Shown in pieces: positions 44,622-54,700 of a stretch of 64,000 nt of DNA (positions are counted from its first letter, which is position 1; every line of letters starts with the position of its first letter). Position numbers and translations under genes: made by a program. The notes beneath the pieces were generated by a model, which was not told the DNA's origin, did not search any database, and saw only the letters and a list, made by a program, of their open reading frames with translations. Location: contig NZ_JAOQAH010000021.1 in NCBI RefSeq assembly GCF_025963695.1, positions 1-64,000 on the forward strand, written 5' to 3'. The stretch is from Segetibacter sp. (GTDB lineage: Bacteria; Bacteroidota; Bacteroidia; Chitinophagales; Chitinophagaceae).

Positions 44622-45194
44622 ATGAAATCAGTAATGGGCATTGTTCTGTCGTTCTTTATTCTTTCAATAACTTCCGGGCAGGATAGCTTGTCAGAGAAAA
44701 AGGTAAAATTGAGTTCAATAAGTCAGTTCGGACTTTTGGTTGGTGAAAGTGGAGAATCGGCAACGATTCAATTAATCAATGGAATAAAAAAAGACAAATG
44801 GTTTGCCGGATTTGGAGCAGGAATTGATTTTTATGTAGAAAGAGGAGTACCGCTATTTATTGATATAAGAAGAGATCTTACAAATGGCAAAAATGCACTG
44901 TTTTTATATGCTGATGGCGGCATTTATTTTCCCTGGCTAAACTTTATCCAAAAAGAGCAGAGGCCTAATTCAACAATGGCTCCCGGTGCTTATTACGATG
45001 TAGGCCTGGGATGGAAGTTGAGAGGTAAGAACAAGCGGGGTTTTTTGTTGAGCGCGGGCTATACCGCAAAGCAGGACAAAGGAAAGACAACATTTCCAAC
45101 CTGGAACCCGGCAATTACCGGTTTTGAAAATACTGCCGGGTACTATAATTACAAATACCGCCGCCTGGTGCTAAAGGTTGGGATACAGTTGTGA
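44622..45194 (+). CDS. Small outer-membrane beta-barrel protein of unknown function
   Basis: A 190-residue exported protein with a signal peptide ending LSITSGQ. Alternating beta strands follow (SISQFGLLVGESGESATIQL, WFAGFGAGIDFYVERGVPLF, FLLSAGYTAKQD) and the chain ends in a strand YRRLVLKVGIQL, the pattern of an outer-membrane barrel of about 8 strands. It is the last gene of the ECF operon, 6 bases after the LVIVD gene, so all four genes are likely one transcript. I recognise no named family. Confidence 0.7.
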   Translation: MKSVMGIVLSFFILSITSGQDSLSEKKVKLSSISQFGLLVGESGESATIQLINGIKKDKWFAGFGAGIDFYVERGVPLFIDIRRDLTNGKNALFLYADGGIYFPWLNFIQKEQRPNSTMAPGAYYDVGLGWKLRGKNKRGFLLSAGYTAKQDKGKTTFPTWNPAITGFENTAGYYNYKYRRLVLKVGIQL

Positions 45195-45229
45195 ACTGGA
45201 TGCATGAACGCTTCATGCTTTAATCGAAA

Positions 45230-46051
45230 CTAGTCTACTACCGCTTTCCTGATTTTTACTAGCTGAACAAGTAATTCTTCCAGCTTGTTTAAATGCAGCA
45301 TGTTTGCTCCGTCGCTTTTTGCACAAGACGGGTTAGGATGGGTCTCTATAAATAATCCGTGTGCACCCGTCGCTATTGCAGCTTTTGCAATGGTTCCTAT
45401 TAATTGTGGATTCCCCCCGGTTACGCCTGTGGATTGATTAGGTTGTTGCAAGCTATGGGTGCAATCCATTACAACAGGAACATTATGGGCCGACATAATA
45501 GGGATATTTCTATAATCAACAATAAGATCCTGGTAGCCAAAAGTAGTACCTCTCTCTGTTAGCATCACTTTGTCGTTTCCTGCTTTGCGTATTTTATCTA
45601 CCGCGAACTTCATTGCATCACCGCTTACAAATTGTCCTTTTTTTACATTAACTATTTTGCCCGTTTCTGCAGCAGCTACTAATAAATCCGTTTGCCTGCA
45701 TAAGAACGCGGGTATCTGTAGAATGTCGATGTATTTAGCAGCCAGTGCAGCTTCTTCGTGCGCATGAATATCAGAAGTGGTGGGAAGACCAAACTGGTCG
45801 CCTACCTTTTTTACAAGTTGCATGGCAGCTTCATCTCCAATACCGGTAAACGATGAAGCGCTGGTTCGATTGGCTTTTCGGTAAGAGGCTTTAAAAACAT
45901 ATGGAATACCTAGTTTTTTGCAAATAGTATACACACCATTGGCAACTTCCATTACTAACTCTTCACTTTCTACAACACAAGGTCCTGCAATCAAAAAAAA
46001 GTTTTTCGGATCGTAAGATTGGTTCTGAAACAATTGCTGTAAAAACTCCAT
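45230..46051 (-). CDS. kdsA: 3-deoxy-8-phosphooctulonate (KDO-8-P) synthase
   Basis: A 273-residue TIM-barrel enzyme that joins phosphoenolpyruvate and arabinose-5-phosphate in making KDO for lipopolysaccharide. Family motifs are AGPCVVESEELVMEV, FKASYRKANRTSASSF, GLPTTSDIHAHEEA, LTERGTTFGYQDLIVDYR and VVMDCTHSLQQPN. The Cys in GPCV is the one used as metal ligand in metal-dependent enzymes. It lies alone on the minus strand, convergent with the sigma operon, and shows that the host makes LPS. Confidence 0.95.
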   Translation of the reverse strand: MEFLQQLFQNQSYDPKNFFLIAGPCVVESEELVMEVANGVYTICKKLGIPYVFKASYRKANRTSASSFTGIGDEAAMQLVKKVGDQFGLPTTSDIHAHEEAALAAKYIDILQIPAFLCRQTDLLVAAAETGKIVNVKKGQFVSGDAMKFAVDKIRKAGNDKVMLTERGTTFGYQDLIVDYRNIPIMSAHNVPVVMDCTHSLQQPNQSTGVTGGNPQLIGTIAKAAIATGAHGLFIETHPNPSCAKSDGANMLHLNKLEELLVQLVKIRKAVVD

Positions 46052-46280
46052 AGGGTAATTTTAATTTCGTCGACAAAGGTATTCTCCACGCTTTTAATAT
46101 TCCAAATTGCTTTTTCTTGCGTTGATAAAACAAGTTGTTGTTTGTTGGCACTGTTGGTAAGCGACCAACACCGCCGGTGCGCCTGACCGCTAACTAGTCT
46201 TCATTGAGGTGCGACTATTGCCATGCCCCTGTTATCTTATCTGGTATTTGCCGTTATATTTATCTTAATTATTGAAAGCT

Positions 46281-46895
46281 ATGGGCAGAGAAAATTTACA
46301 GCAGGCATTTGGAAACATAGATATCTATTTATTTGACCAGCTATTAAAAGGGCGGTTCGATGATTGTAAAAAAGTGGGCGATATAGGTTGCGGGTACGGA
46401 AGAAATTTGGTGTACTTTTTAAAAAATGGTTTCGAAGTGTATGGGATTGACCAAAACGAGGAGGCCATTTTAGAAGTTCAAAGACTTTCGAAAGAGGTAC
46501 AGATCACTAACCCTATAAGCAACTTCAGCGTTGCGCTTGTTGAAGATCTTCCATTTGATGATGATTTTTTTGATCTTGTTATTTGTAGCGCTGTCCTCCA
46601 CTTTGCAAAAGATACAGATCACTTTAATGAAATGGTACGATCGATTTGGAGGGTTATGAAACCCGGAGGGTTTTTATTTGCAAGATTAGCTTCTGATATT
46701 GGCATTGAGCACCTGGTAATGAATATAGGAAATGGTAGATTTCGCCTGCCAGATGGCTCAGATCGTTTTTTGGTAAATCAACAAATGCTTTTAAATTATA
46801 CGGCAAGATTAAACGCACAACTTTTCGAACCAATTAAAACTACCAATGTTCAAAATGTGAGGTGTATGACAACATGGTGCATTCAGAAATTGTAG
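46281..46895 (+). CDS. Class I SAM-dependent methyltransferase
   Basis: A 204-residue protein starting at ATG 46281 (MGRENLQQAFGNIDIYLFD); an upstream TTG at 46272 is less likely. The Methyltransf_11 fold is clear with motif I VGDIGCGYGRNLVYFL, the acidic motif II YGIDQNEEAI, then DLPFDDDFFDLVICSAVLHF and WRVMKPGGFLFARL. The substrate is not known; the family acts on many small molecules, tRNAs and quinones. It has no linked gene that would define it. Confidence 0.87.
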   Translation: MGRENLQQAFGNIDIYLFDQLLKGRFDDCKKVGDIGCGYGRNLVYFLKNGFEVYGIDQNEEAILEVQRLSKEVQITNPISNFSVALVEDLPFDDDFFDLVICSAVLHFAKDTDHFNEMVRSIWRVMKPGGFLFARLASDIGIEHLVMNIGNGRFRLPDGSDRFLVNQQMLLNYTARLNAQLFEPIKTTNVQNVRCMTTWCIQKL

Positions 46896-46974
46896 TTGTA
46901 CGTGTTATAAATGTTATGCAAAAAATACCCCTGTCTTAATCTTTACTTCCTCACAGCAGTCCTAGATAAAAAGA

Positions 46975-47253
46975 ATGATGAAAAGAGTTTTGTGTTTTAC
47001 AGGAGCTTGTTTTTTCGCTTTTTCTATTGGTTATAGCCAGGATAATAAAAAGCAACCATCTTCGCGACCTTGGGAGCAACAAGAGATAAAAGCTGATAAA
47101 CGCCTTGAAAAAGAAATTCAGCAAAAGCAATTATTATCGAAACCTGAGTTGCTTGAGAATTCGGTGGGTAAGGCACAAACGAAGAAGGCTAATTCGGAAA
47201 AGGTGAATAGTAAACGCAAGCATGTCAAGAAGAGTTGCGTAAAGACAAGCTGA
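46975..47253 (+). CDS. Small secreted, Lys-rich protein, possibly frameshifted
   Basis: A 92-residue frame with a signal peptide (MKRVLCFTGACFFAFSIGYS). The mature chain is highly charged (IKADKRLEKEIQQKQLLSKP). It stops at 47253 after KKSCVKTS. In the +1 frame a further conserved-looking tail, AELYKAEGDEDIFKIVDSM followed by KKAATG and a stop at 47326, continues at once. A single base deletion or insertion near 47225-47250 would therefore join a 115-residue protein. It may be a pseudogene, a programmed shift or an unrelated coincidence. Confidence 0.55.
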   Translation: MMKRVLCFTGACFFAFSIGYSQDNKKQPSSRPWEQQEIKADKRLEKEIQQKQLLSKPELLENSVGKAQTKKANSEKVNSKRKHVKKSCVKTS

Positions 47254-47329
47254 GCTTTATAAAGCAGAAGGGGATGAAGATATTTTTAAAATAGTAGATA
47301 GCATGAAAAAAGCTGCAACAGGTTAACCC

Positions 47330-47354
47330 GTACACGCTGTGCGACGCAACAAAA
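47330..47354 (-). repeat. Dispersed intergenic repeat, copy I
   Basis: This is of the TGCGTCGCA subtype on the minus strand, followed by CAGCGTGTAC, with one extra base compared with the other copies. It lies just past the tail of the possibly frameshifted gene. Confidence 0.6.
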
Positions 47355-47386
47355 GATTAATAGCAATTCTATAGCGGGGTACATAA

Positions 47387-47422
47387 AAAAAGGTCCATAC
47401 AGTTTTTTGTATGGACCTTTTT
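47387..47422. terminator. Bidirectional hairpin terminator
   Basis: A perfect 14-base stem (AAAAAGGTCCATAC with GTATGGACCTTTTT) encloses an 8-base T-rich loop. With A runs on the left and T runs on the right it serves the plus gene upstream and the minus S41 protease gene that ends at 47438. Confidence 0.88.
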
Positions 47423-47437
47423 ATGCTAGTGCTGTCC

Positions 47438-48889
47438 TTAATGTTTTTCTATAAACATGCCGGAAAACTTATTTTTTTCAAGTTCGCGGTTAAAAGGCTC
47501 GAGCTCTTGTTGTACTCTCATCTGGCTTCTATATTGTTGTTCGCCAGCCTCAGTGGTACGGAAAACACCGGCGGTAATATATCTTAAAGCGCTTGCAAGG
47601 GAGGGTTCGGTAACATCACCCCACACCTTATTAACCCCGTCGGGGGCTGCTTTGTCAGGAGCAAAACCTGTATAGTAATCGGCACTACCGGCGCTGTTAA
47701 CGGTTTTAAACGATATTGGATAAATTGAATAATTGTAAATATCAACAGGAAAAAAACCTACAGGCTTACCATAGGTTGTGTCGCCGATTAACTTCACATT
47801 CATATAAGGCTTCAGGTTATTAATTAATAATTCACTGGCCGATGCAGTTCCACTACCAACTATAAAAAACACCTGGCTTAAACTAAGCGTACCAGTATTT
47901 GAAAAGTTTTCGGTGTTGTTTTGCTCCGCGAAAGAGGTAGCGCCATAACCTGACTTCTTCTGCAACAAAGGAAACTTGCCTTGCTGCAAATTAGAGTTAA
48001 AGATATATTTATACATCACTTTATTATTGGCAGCTGCGGGTGCAATTAGGTTTGCCAATGCATTTTGTGTAGCAGTAGATCCTCCGGGGTTGTAACGTAA
48101 ATCCACTATCAGTTCATTAATGCCTTGTGCTTTAAAGTCATTAAATACGGTATTTAACTCCGTAATAGAAGGTGCCCCAAAAAATTGTTTAAAAACAAAA
48201 TAGCCCACCTTTCTTCCGCCGGTATTTATAACACTTTTATGCAATACTGCGTTTGATGTAAAACTTGTCTTACTTAGATTGAAGGTGGCTATGCTACCAT
48301 CAGGTTTTACAAATTCGAAAGAAGCGCTATTGGCCGATCCGAAAAATGTTTGGTTTAAAAGATCAATGCTGGATTGAGAATAAGTCAGGTTTGCATTATT
48401 GATCTTGTTAATATACCAACCTCTGTTCACTCCCGCCGTACCTGCAGCAGACTTATCAAAAGCGTACTCAACGTACCACCGCACTGAGTCTATTGGTTCA
48501 ACCCTGTCAGCAGCGGCAGCTTTTATAAAAAAACCATAATCTACAGCCACTCCGGTTTGAAGCGCACTTGACTCTTCCTTAGTTGTAACGAAACTAAACC
48601 TGTCGAGGGGTTGCAGTGCGCGGATAGCATTCATTTCCGCTGTTGCAGCAGCCTCGTCAGTCGCTCCGTTGTACTGGCGTGGATTAAAGATGTCGTAGGA
48701 AGGAATTACATCTGGCCACAAATAAATCTCTTTCGTGTACAGGTAGAGTGAGTCTTTCAGCAAGTCCGACTGGGAAGCTACGGTGGTAGTTGGGCTAGTT
48801 GTAGCAGTAGGCTCTTGTACTATTTCTTTTTTACAAGAAGTGATAGATAGAATAAAAATTGTTGTTAGCGCTATGAGAAATGTCTTCAT
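47438..48889 (-). CDS. S41-family C-terminal-processing-type peptidase lipoprotein
   Basis: A 483-residue lipoprotein with a signal ending ILSITSC (lipobox Cys at 19). A helical cap covers about 40-110 and a PDZ-like segment about 110-205. The tail-specific protease core has ELIVDLRYNPGGSTATQNAL, the catalytic Ser in VGSGTASASELL (Ser350 or Ser352) and Lys375 in GDTTYGKPVG. Bacteroidota carry several such secreted S41 peptidases of unknown target; the protein is anchored on the periplasmic side or exposed at the surface. It is a single gene that diverges from the nuclease gene. Confidence 0.88.
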   Translation of the reverse strand: MKTFLIALTTIFILSITSCKKEIVQEPTATTSPTTTVASQSDLLKDSLYLYTKEIYLWPDVIPSYDIFNPRQYNGATDEAAATAEMNAIRALQPLDRFSFVTTKEESSALQTGVAVDYGFFIKAAAADRVEPIDSVRWYVEYAFDKSAAGTAGVNRGWYINKINNANLTYSQSSIDLLNQTFFGSANSASFEFVKPDGSIATFNLSKTSFTSNAVLHKSVINTGGRKVGYFVFKQFFGAPSITELNTVFNDFKAQGINELIVDLRYNPGGSTATQNALANLIAPAAANNKVMYKYIFNSNLQQGKFPLLQKKSGYGATSFAEQNNTENFSNTGTLSLSQVFFIVGSGTASASELLINNLKPYMNVKLIGDTTYGKPVGFFPVDIYNYSIYPISFKTVNSAGSADYYTGFAPDKAAPDGVNKVWGDVTEPSLASALRYITAGVFRTTEAGEQQYRSQMRVQQELEPFNRELEKNKFSGMFIEKH

Positions 48890-49220
48890 TGTGGTTTGTA
48901 AAATTTAATGTAAATAACATTAAAGGAGCGAGAGAGTCTTTTAATGAAATGCCAATACTACACATGTGAGAAAAGTTTTATAAATCTATTATGATAAGGA
49001 TATAGAGTTGTACAAATATTAACAAGCATAACCATACTACTTCTGCAGTTAGAGCAACTTTTGCATATAGATTAAGAGTAGCTAATATTCTGTTGATGTA
49101 GAAGTGACAGTTGTTAATTGCTCAGTCCTAACTAATTACTTTAACTGCTACAGGAGACGATATACCTGTTATTTAAAAGTGGATAAACAATACTTTTGCA
49201 ACACAAAAGTCAATTAAATA
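48890..49220. other. Divergent intergenic region
   Basis: It lies between the S41 protease (minus) and S1/P1 nuclease (plus) start codons. A TACTTTTG box at 49191-49198, 23 bases before the nuclease ATG, fits the -7 element TAnnTTTG of Bacteroidota promoters; its -33 partner is weak (TGTT near 49167). No other features were recognised. Confidence 0.45.
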
Positions 49221-50036
49221 ATGAGAGTGAAATTTTTAAACAACTTGTTTCATGTTGCTGCGTTTTTTATCGTTTCATTGCTTTTCCTGCCAGCGGAAAC
49301 TTTTGCCTGGGGAATGTCGGGCCATCGTATTGTAGGTGAAATAGCCGGTAGCTATTTAAACCCGAAAGCAAGCAGGGAGATAAAAAAAATCTTAGGAAAT
49401 GAGAGTATTGCAATGTCTAGCAACTGGGCCGATTTTGTAAAGTCTGATACAAGTTTCAGCTACCTGAATGAATGGCACTATGTAAATGTAGATAAAGGAT
49501 TAAACGCCGAACAAATGGCGGCCGCACTACAAAACGACACTGGCGTTAATGCATATAGCCGCCTTAATTTTCTTATTGCTCAACTTAAAAATAAAAGCCT
49601 TCCTCAAAATGAGAAGTTGATGTATTTGCGTTTGCTGATACATATTGTGGGAGATATACACCAGCCATTTCATGTAAGTGCCAAAGGCGATAGAGGAGGA
49701 AATGATATTAAGCTTACCTGGTTTAACCAACCATCAAATGCGCACAGGCTTTGGGATGAACAACTGATAGAGTTACAGCAACTAAGCTATACAGAATACA
49801 CCCGGGCCATAAATTTTACTACTGGCACCCAGCGAAATAAATGGCAGGCTATGCCGGTGAGTAGCTGGTTTTTCGACTCCTACCAGGTAAGCGAAGTGCT
49901 TCATGAAGAATTGAAAAAACCTGATCAAAAACTGAGTTATCAATATAATTTTTCTCATTTACAGACGCTGAACGAGCAGCTGTTAAAAGGTGGTGTGCGG
50001 CTTGCAGGATTATTAAATGAGATATTTGGTGTTTAA
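49221..50036 (+). CDS. Secreted S1/P1-type zinc nuclease
   Basis: A 271-residue exported enzyme. After a signal ending PAETFAWG, the mature chain begins with the metal-binding Trp and the His of WGMSGHRIVGEIA, a mark of the family where the mature N terminus is itself a zinc ligand. Further zinc ligands are found in ASNWADFVK-like SSNWADFVKSD, EWHYVNV, HIVGDIHQPFHVS and DRGGNDIKLTWF. Such nucleases cut single-stranded DNA and RNA outside the cell to gain phosphate and nucleosides. It is probably monocistronic. Confidence 0.93.
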   Translation: MRVKFLNNLFHVAAFFIVSLLFLPAETFAWGMSGHRIVGEIAGSYLNPKASREIKKILGNESIAMSSNWADFVKSDTSFSYLNEWHYVNVDKGLNAEQMAAALQNDTGVNAYSRLNFLIAQLKNKSLPQNEKLMYLRLLIHIVGDIHQPFHVSAKGDRGGNDIKLTWFNQPSNAHRLWDEQLIELQQLSYTEYTRAINFTTGTQRNKWQAMPVSSWFFDSYQVSEVLHEELKKPDQKLSYQYNFSHLQTLNEQLLKGGVRLAGLLNEIFGV

Positions 50037-50628
50037 ATAACAGCGTTACAAGGGTGCTAAAAGGAATAGGATTAGGTAGAACGCTGCCTGTGCATTGGCA
50101 TTTGCGGGAGTTGCCGACTGTGCTGTTTTTCAACTTGATAATATTGTTGACAAACAGAATTATACGAACACTTCTGACCCTGGCCTAAATTCTTCGCACC
50201 AGGATGGGATGTGTTTCAGCACTTTTATTCCAGGTATGTTGCTACAATTACTTTTAATCCTAAAGAGAAGGAAACTTTGATGGAATGAGGATGCTGTTTA
50301 AAACAACTGAATTATTTGAAACGGTGGTTAATGTTTTAAAGCCGATGAAGGATTGAATTAAAATGCAGAAAAACCTGAAAATTACCTAACAACAACGTAC
50401 AAGAATTAGAAGATGTGCCGATTTTAATTTGTGGTACCTGCATTCGTTTTTCATGGCTTCATAGTTGCGTCGCAATCACTTTATCAGCATCACGCTGTGC
50501 AGCTTTTGCCTTTAATGCAGCACTTTCAGCGCACTTCATACAGATATAAAGGTTCGATATAACAATTCTTTCTGTTTCTGCAGTGTCATACGCACCATTT
50601 ATACACCGAAACAAAAATTATTAATAAC
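50037..50628. other. Intergenic region of 592 bases
   Basis: No intact gene is visible; a few frames of 60 codons show no protein character. One copy of the dispersed repeat is at 50461-50485. No terminator hairpin was found after the nuclease gene. Confidence 0.4.
50461..50485 (+). repeat. Dispersed intergenic repeat, copy J
   Basis: The core TGCGTCGCA is intact and then diverges (ATCACTTTATC), with one extra base. It is less conserved than the other copies. Confidence 0.5.
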
Positions 50629-51195
50629 ATGAAAAGCACTAATAAGGGGTTGCCTGCAGAACAACGCGAAGAACTACTAAAAGTATTGAAAGCCCGTTTC
50701 GAGAAAAATATGGACTACCATAAAGGTCTTGAATGGTCTACAATACAAGCAAAGGTGGAAGCCAATACAGAAAAACTGTGGTCGCTTAATGAAATGGAAA
50801 GAACCGGTGGTGAACCAGATGTCGTCGGTTATGATGAAAAGACCGATCAGTACTTTTTTTATGACTGTGCTGCCGAAAGCCCTAAAGACCGTAGAAGTGT
50901 TTGTTATGATGGCGAAGCACTGAAGTCAAGGAAAGAGCATAAACCGAAAAATAGCGCCATTGATTTGGCTGCTTACATGGGCCTGGAACTTTTAACCGAA
51001 GAACAATACCGGGATCTGCAGCAATTGGGAAACTTTGATACGAAAACGTCGAGCTGGGTAAAAACACCTGCTGCGATTAGGGAATTAGGTGGCGCCCTCT
51101 TTTGCGATCGGCGCTACAACCGGGTGTTCGTGTATCACAACGGGGCAGAGTCTTACTACGGCTCGCGGGGTTTCCGCGGTTTACTGAGAGTCTAA
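50629..51195 (+). CDS. DUF4256-family protein
   Basis: A 188-residue cytoplasmic protein matching the uncharacterised DUF4256 family: LKVLKARFEKNMDYHKGLEW, then SLNEMERTGGEPDVVGYD, FYDCAAESPKDRRSVCYDGE, AAYMGLELLTEEQYRDLQQL and near the end GALFCDRRYNRVFVYHNGAE. The conserved Cys and Arg positions suggest an active site, but no function is known. The gene seems alone, with long gaps on both sides. Confidence 0.9.
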   Translation: MKSTNKGLPAEQREELLKVLKARFEKNMDYHKGLEWSTIQAKVEANTEKLWSLNEMERTGGEPDVVGYDEKTDQYFFYDCAAESPKDRRSVCYDGEALKSRKEHKPKNSAIDLAAYMGLELLTEEQYRDLQQLGNFDTKTSSWVKTPAAIRELGGALFCDRRYNRVFVYHNGAESYYGSRGFRGLLRV

Positions 51196-51792
51196 TTGTT
51201 TAACAAAAGTTAAGTACCCCTAAAATTATATCAAACTCGTTCACTCGATAAATACGTAATATGCTATAGCAAAAGCTGTGAAAAGTTCTAAAGGTGACCG
51301 TCAGCTAAACCAATTTCTGCAGCAGTGTTTTTGTCTTACCGGAGCCAGCCCCTCCCCAGCCATTTATTTTGTCATATTTATTTTGTCGTCTTTTGTTAGG
51401 GTAACTTCTTCTCCTGATCAATTCTGTTTTGCAACAACCGCTTCCAATAGCCAAAAATCTTCCATTCTTATTTTTATCAACGCTTGTCGGCCATCCATTT
51501 TATTCTCCTTTCTGACGCTCCCTGGGTTCCATCTCCTACAAAAGGGGTAACCAAGCTGAAGCACGAAACTAAAAAACGGCATTTCACAATAAAAAGCCAC
51601 TTTTCCCCTTTAAAACTTAACCTTTCCACAGGCAATGCACATCCTTTCCGCACCACTGCTTGCTTTACGGCTTTTAATGTATGTTCGCAGGCAGAAGAAA
51701 GTTGAAAGTGGTAGTTTTGAGCTGTAAGAAATACTACAAAGGCTTTGAATGGTGGGTTTAGAATTTTCAATTTTCCATTTTGAATTATTAGA
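51196..51792. other. Intergenic region of 597 bases before smc
   Basis: No intact gene is visible. The minus strand near 51311-51420 encodes a P-loop-like GAGSGKTKTLLQKLV followed by a stop, with KKLP/GEEVTLTKDD in another frame, so a decayed gene is possible. AT-rich simple repeats (AATTTTCAATTTTCCATTTT) directly precede smc at 51761-51781. Confidence 0.4.
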
Positions 51793-54700
51793 ATGAGATT
51801 AAAGAGTTTAGAAATCAAGGGTTTTAAAAGTTTTGCCGACAAAACCGTGCTCAACTTCGATGAAGGTATTACCGGCATCATTGGGCCAAACGGTTGCGGC
51901 AAGAGTAATATTATTGACAGTATCCGCTGGGTGATTGGTGAACAAAAAATTAGTGCGTTGCGCAGTGAGAACCTGGAGGCGTTGGTTTTTAACGGTAGCC
52001 GTACACGTAGTGCGAGTGGTCTTGCAGAGGTGAGCCTGACTTTCGAGAATACTAAGAATTTGTTGCCTACTGAGTTCAGCACCGTGACCGTTACCCGTAA
52101 GTTTTATAAGAACGGTGAGAGTGAGTATCGACTGAACGATGTCAGCTGCCGGATGAAAGACATCCACAACTTGTTTATGGATACCGGTATCAGTACCGAC
52201 AGCTATGCGATTATTGAACTGGGAATGGTAGATGATATTATTCGTGATAAGGAAAACAGCCGCCGGCGTATGTTGGAGCAAGCTGCAGGAATCACCATTT
52301 ACAAAACCCGCAAGAAAGAGGCAAAGGCGAAACTGGATGCCACCGAAGGTGACCTGAACCGAATTGAGGACTTGTTGTTCGAAATCAACAACCAGTTGAA
52401 GACGCTGGAGAACCAGGCGAAAAAGGCAGAGAAATATTACGAAATCAAAAAGGACTATAAAGAAATCTCGGTTGAGTTGGCCAAAGCATCTTTGGAGGGG
52501 TTTAACGACACTTACCGGGAGCTTAACGAGAAGCAGGAGACAGAGACTGACAAAAAAATTCGTCTTGAAGCGGAAGTCGCTACAGAAGAGGCGGTAATTG
52601 AGCAGGAGAAGGTGGGATTTATAGAGAAGGAAAGGTCGTTGCAAAGCATGCAGCACGAGTTTAACGACCTGGTGCAAAAGCTGAGAACGCATGAAAACGA
52701 AAAGAAACTGGCTACCCAAAAGCTGCAATACCTCAAAGAAAAGGAAGGCAGTATTAAAGCATTCCTTGATAGGGCAGAAGGTCAGGTAAGCGGTATAGAT
52801 AAATCGATAGAGTTTACGACACTGCAATTAGGTGAGGAGGAAGGAAAGCTAGGCAACCTTCAGCAGCAGTTAGATGAGATGAAAATGGATGTGGCGGCAA
52901 AGCGCCAGGTGTTCGACGACAAACGGGGAACAGTAGATCAACTGCGGCGCCAGTACCAGGAGGTTCAGCGGAAGCAGTTTGATGCTGAGAAGAAAGTTGC
53001 CGTTGCTGATTCCTCTATTCAAAACCTTCAACGGGCTCTTACACAATTACAGGATGAAAGACAGCAGCGCGAAAGCCAGTTAAAGCAACTCGAAGAACAG
53101 CGCTTAGATAAAGAACAGGAACTGGAGGAAAAAAGGGTAGAGCTTCGCCAGTTGCAGGAACAGCACGAAGCCACAAAACAGCGCATCTTGGAGGCTCAAC
53201 AGAAGATGGAGGGGTTGCGTAACCGGTTAGCAGAGGAAAGTCGTAAACTTGACAGCAAGCGCAATGAATACGCCTTGCTCAAAAGTTTGATTGATAGCAT
53301 GGAGGGCTACCCGGAGAGTGTAAAGTTTTTACATAAAAATAAAAACTGGAACCATACCGCTCCTATTTTGTCTGATACCATTTACGTAAAGGAAGAATAC
53401 AGGGCCGCGGTCGAAAATGTTTTGGAGCCGTATCTAAATTATTATGTTGTAAACGACCTTGAGGAGGGTATGCAGGCAGTTCACTTGTTAGATGCTAACC
53501 AAAAAGGCAAAGCAAACTTCTTTCTGCTCGACAGGATTAATAACTATAAAAAAACCGAAGAGCATCAGCCGGCGAATACAATCAAGGCGTTGGATGTGAT
53601 TGAGGTTGAAGAGAAATACAAGCGTCTTGCCGAGTACCTGCTTTGCAATGTCTATATAGCTGATGATGAAGCAGCAATGTTGGACAGTGATGGGGGAGTA
53701 GTGCTTGAAAAACATGGAAAATTTGTAAAAGGCAAATTCTCTTTAAGTGGTGGCAGTGTGGGATTATTTGAAGGAAAGAAAATTGGTCGTGCAAAAAATC
53801 TTGAAAAATTATTTAGCCAAATCGAAGCCCAGGAAGCCGTAGTAAACCGCATAAAAGCTGAGATCCAGGCGAAGCATAACGAAGTAATTGCGTACAATGA
53901 CCAGTTGAAAGAGAATGTCATCCGGCAAACCCAGCAGGAAATAAACAACCTGACAAACCAGGTATTCGCGTTGCAGAATAAGCTTGAAAATTTGACTGCT
54001 ATGCAAAACAGCAGTCAGAAAAGGTTGGATGAACTGGAAGGCAACCTGGAAGCCAACCAGGACTCAATCGCAGATGTAAGGGAGGAATTGATTGGTTTGA
54101 ACGAGCAATTGCAGGCCGCTTCAGACAACATGAAAATGCAGGAGCAGGATTATAAACTTGCCGAGCAGGATTACAACGAAGTGAACAGGTTGTTCAACGA
54201 AAGCAATCTCCAACTAACTCGTCAGCAAAGCAAGATCTCGGCATTGAAGACCGAGTTGAACTTCAAACGAAACCAGTTAAATGACCTGACCCAACAAATT
54301 GAAAACAATAAGGTTCAGCTAAAGCAGGCAACGGAAACGATAGTCGACAACGAAGCCACTCTAAACGATAATGATGAGTTCCTGGTGAATTTGATGCGGA
54401 TGAAAGACGAGGAAGAGAAAAAACTGAATGAAGCTGACCAGGCATATTACAACGTCCGCAATACTTTACAAGCGAAGGAAAGTGAGTTGCGTCACAAAGT
54501 GAAAAGCAAAGAGCTGATTGATCATATTCTCACGGAAATTAAAGACAAGCTGAACGAGCTAAAACTACAGTTAGCGGGAATGAAGGAAAGGTTAAGCGTG
54601 GAGTTTAAGATCGACCTTAATGAGATATTAGACCAGGCACGTAATACTGACACACCTGTTGCTGACTTGCAGGCTGCTTCAGACAGAATGAAGAAACGCC

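Noticed and set aside
50095..50280. 61-codon frame downstream of the nuclease gene
   Set aside because: It has no protein-like composition, start context or family resemblance.
51311..51420. P-loop-like GAGSGKTKTLLQKLV on the minus strand before smc
   Set aside because: It is followed at once by a stop, has no ATPase domain after it, and the upstream frame is broken; a chance or fully decayed frame, kept only as a remark.
51808..52827. Long antisense frame of 339 codons inside smc
   Set aside because: It lies wholly within the SMC coding region and mirrors its codon pattern; the translation is Cys/Phe/Leu-rich without domains, a shadow frame.
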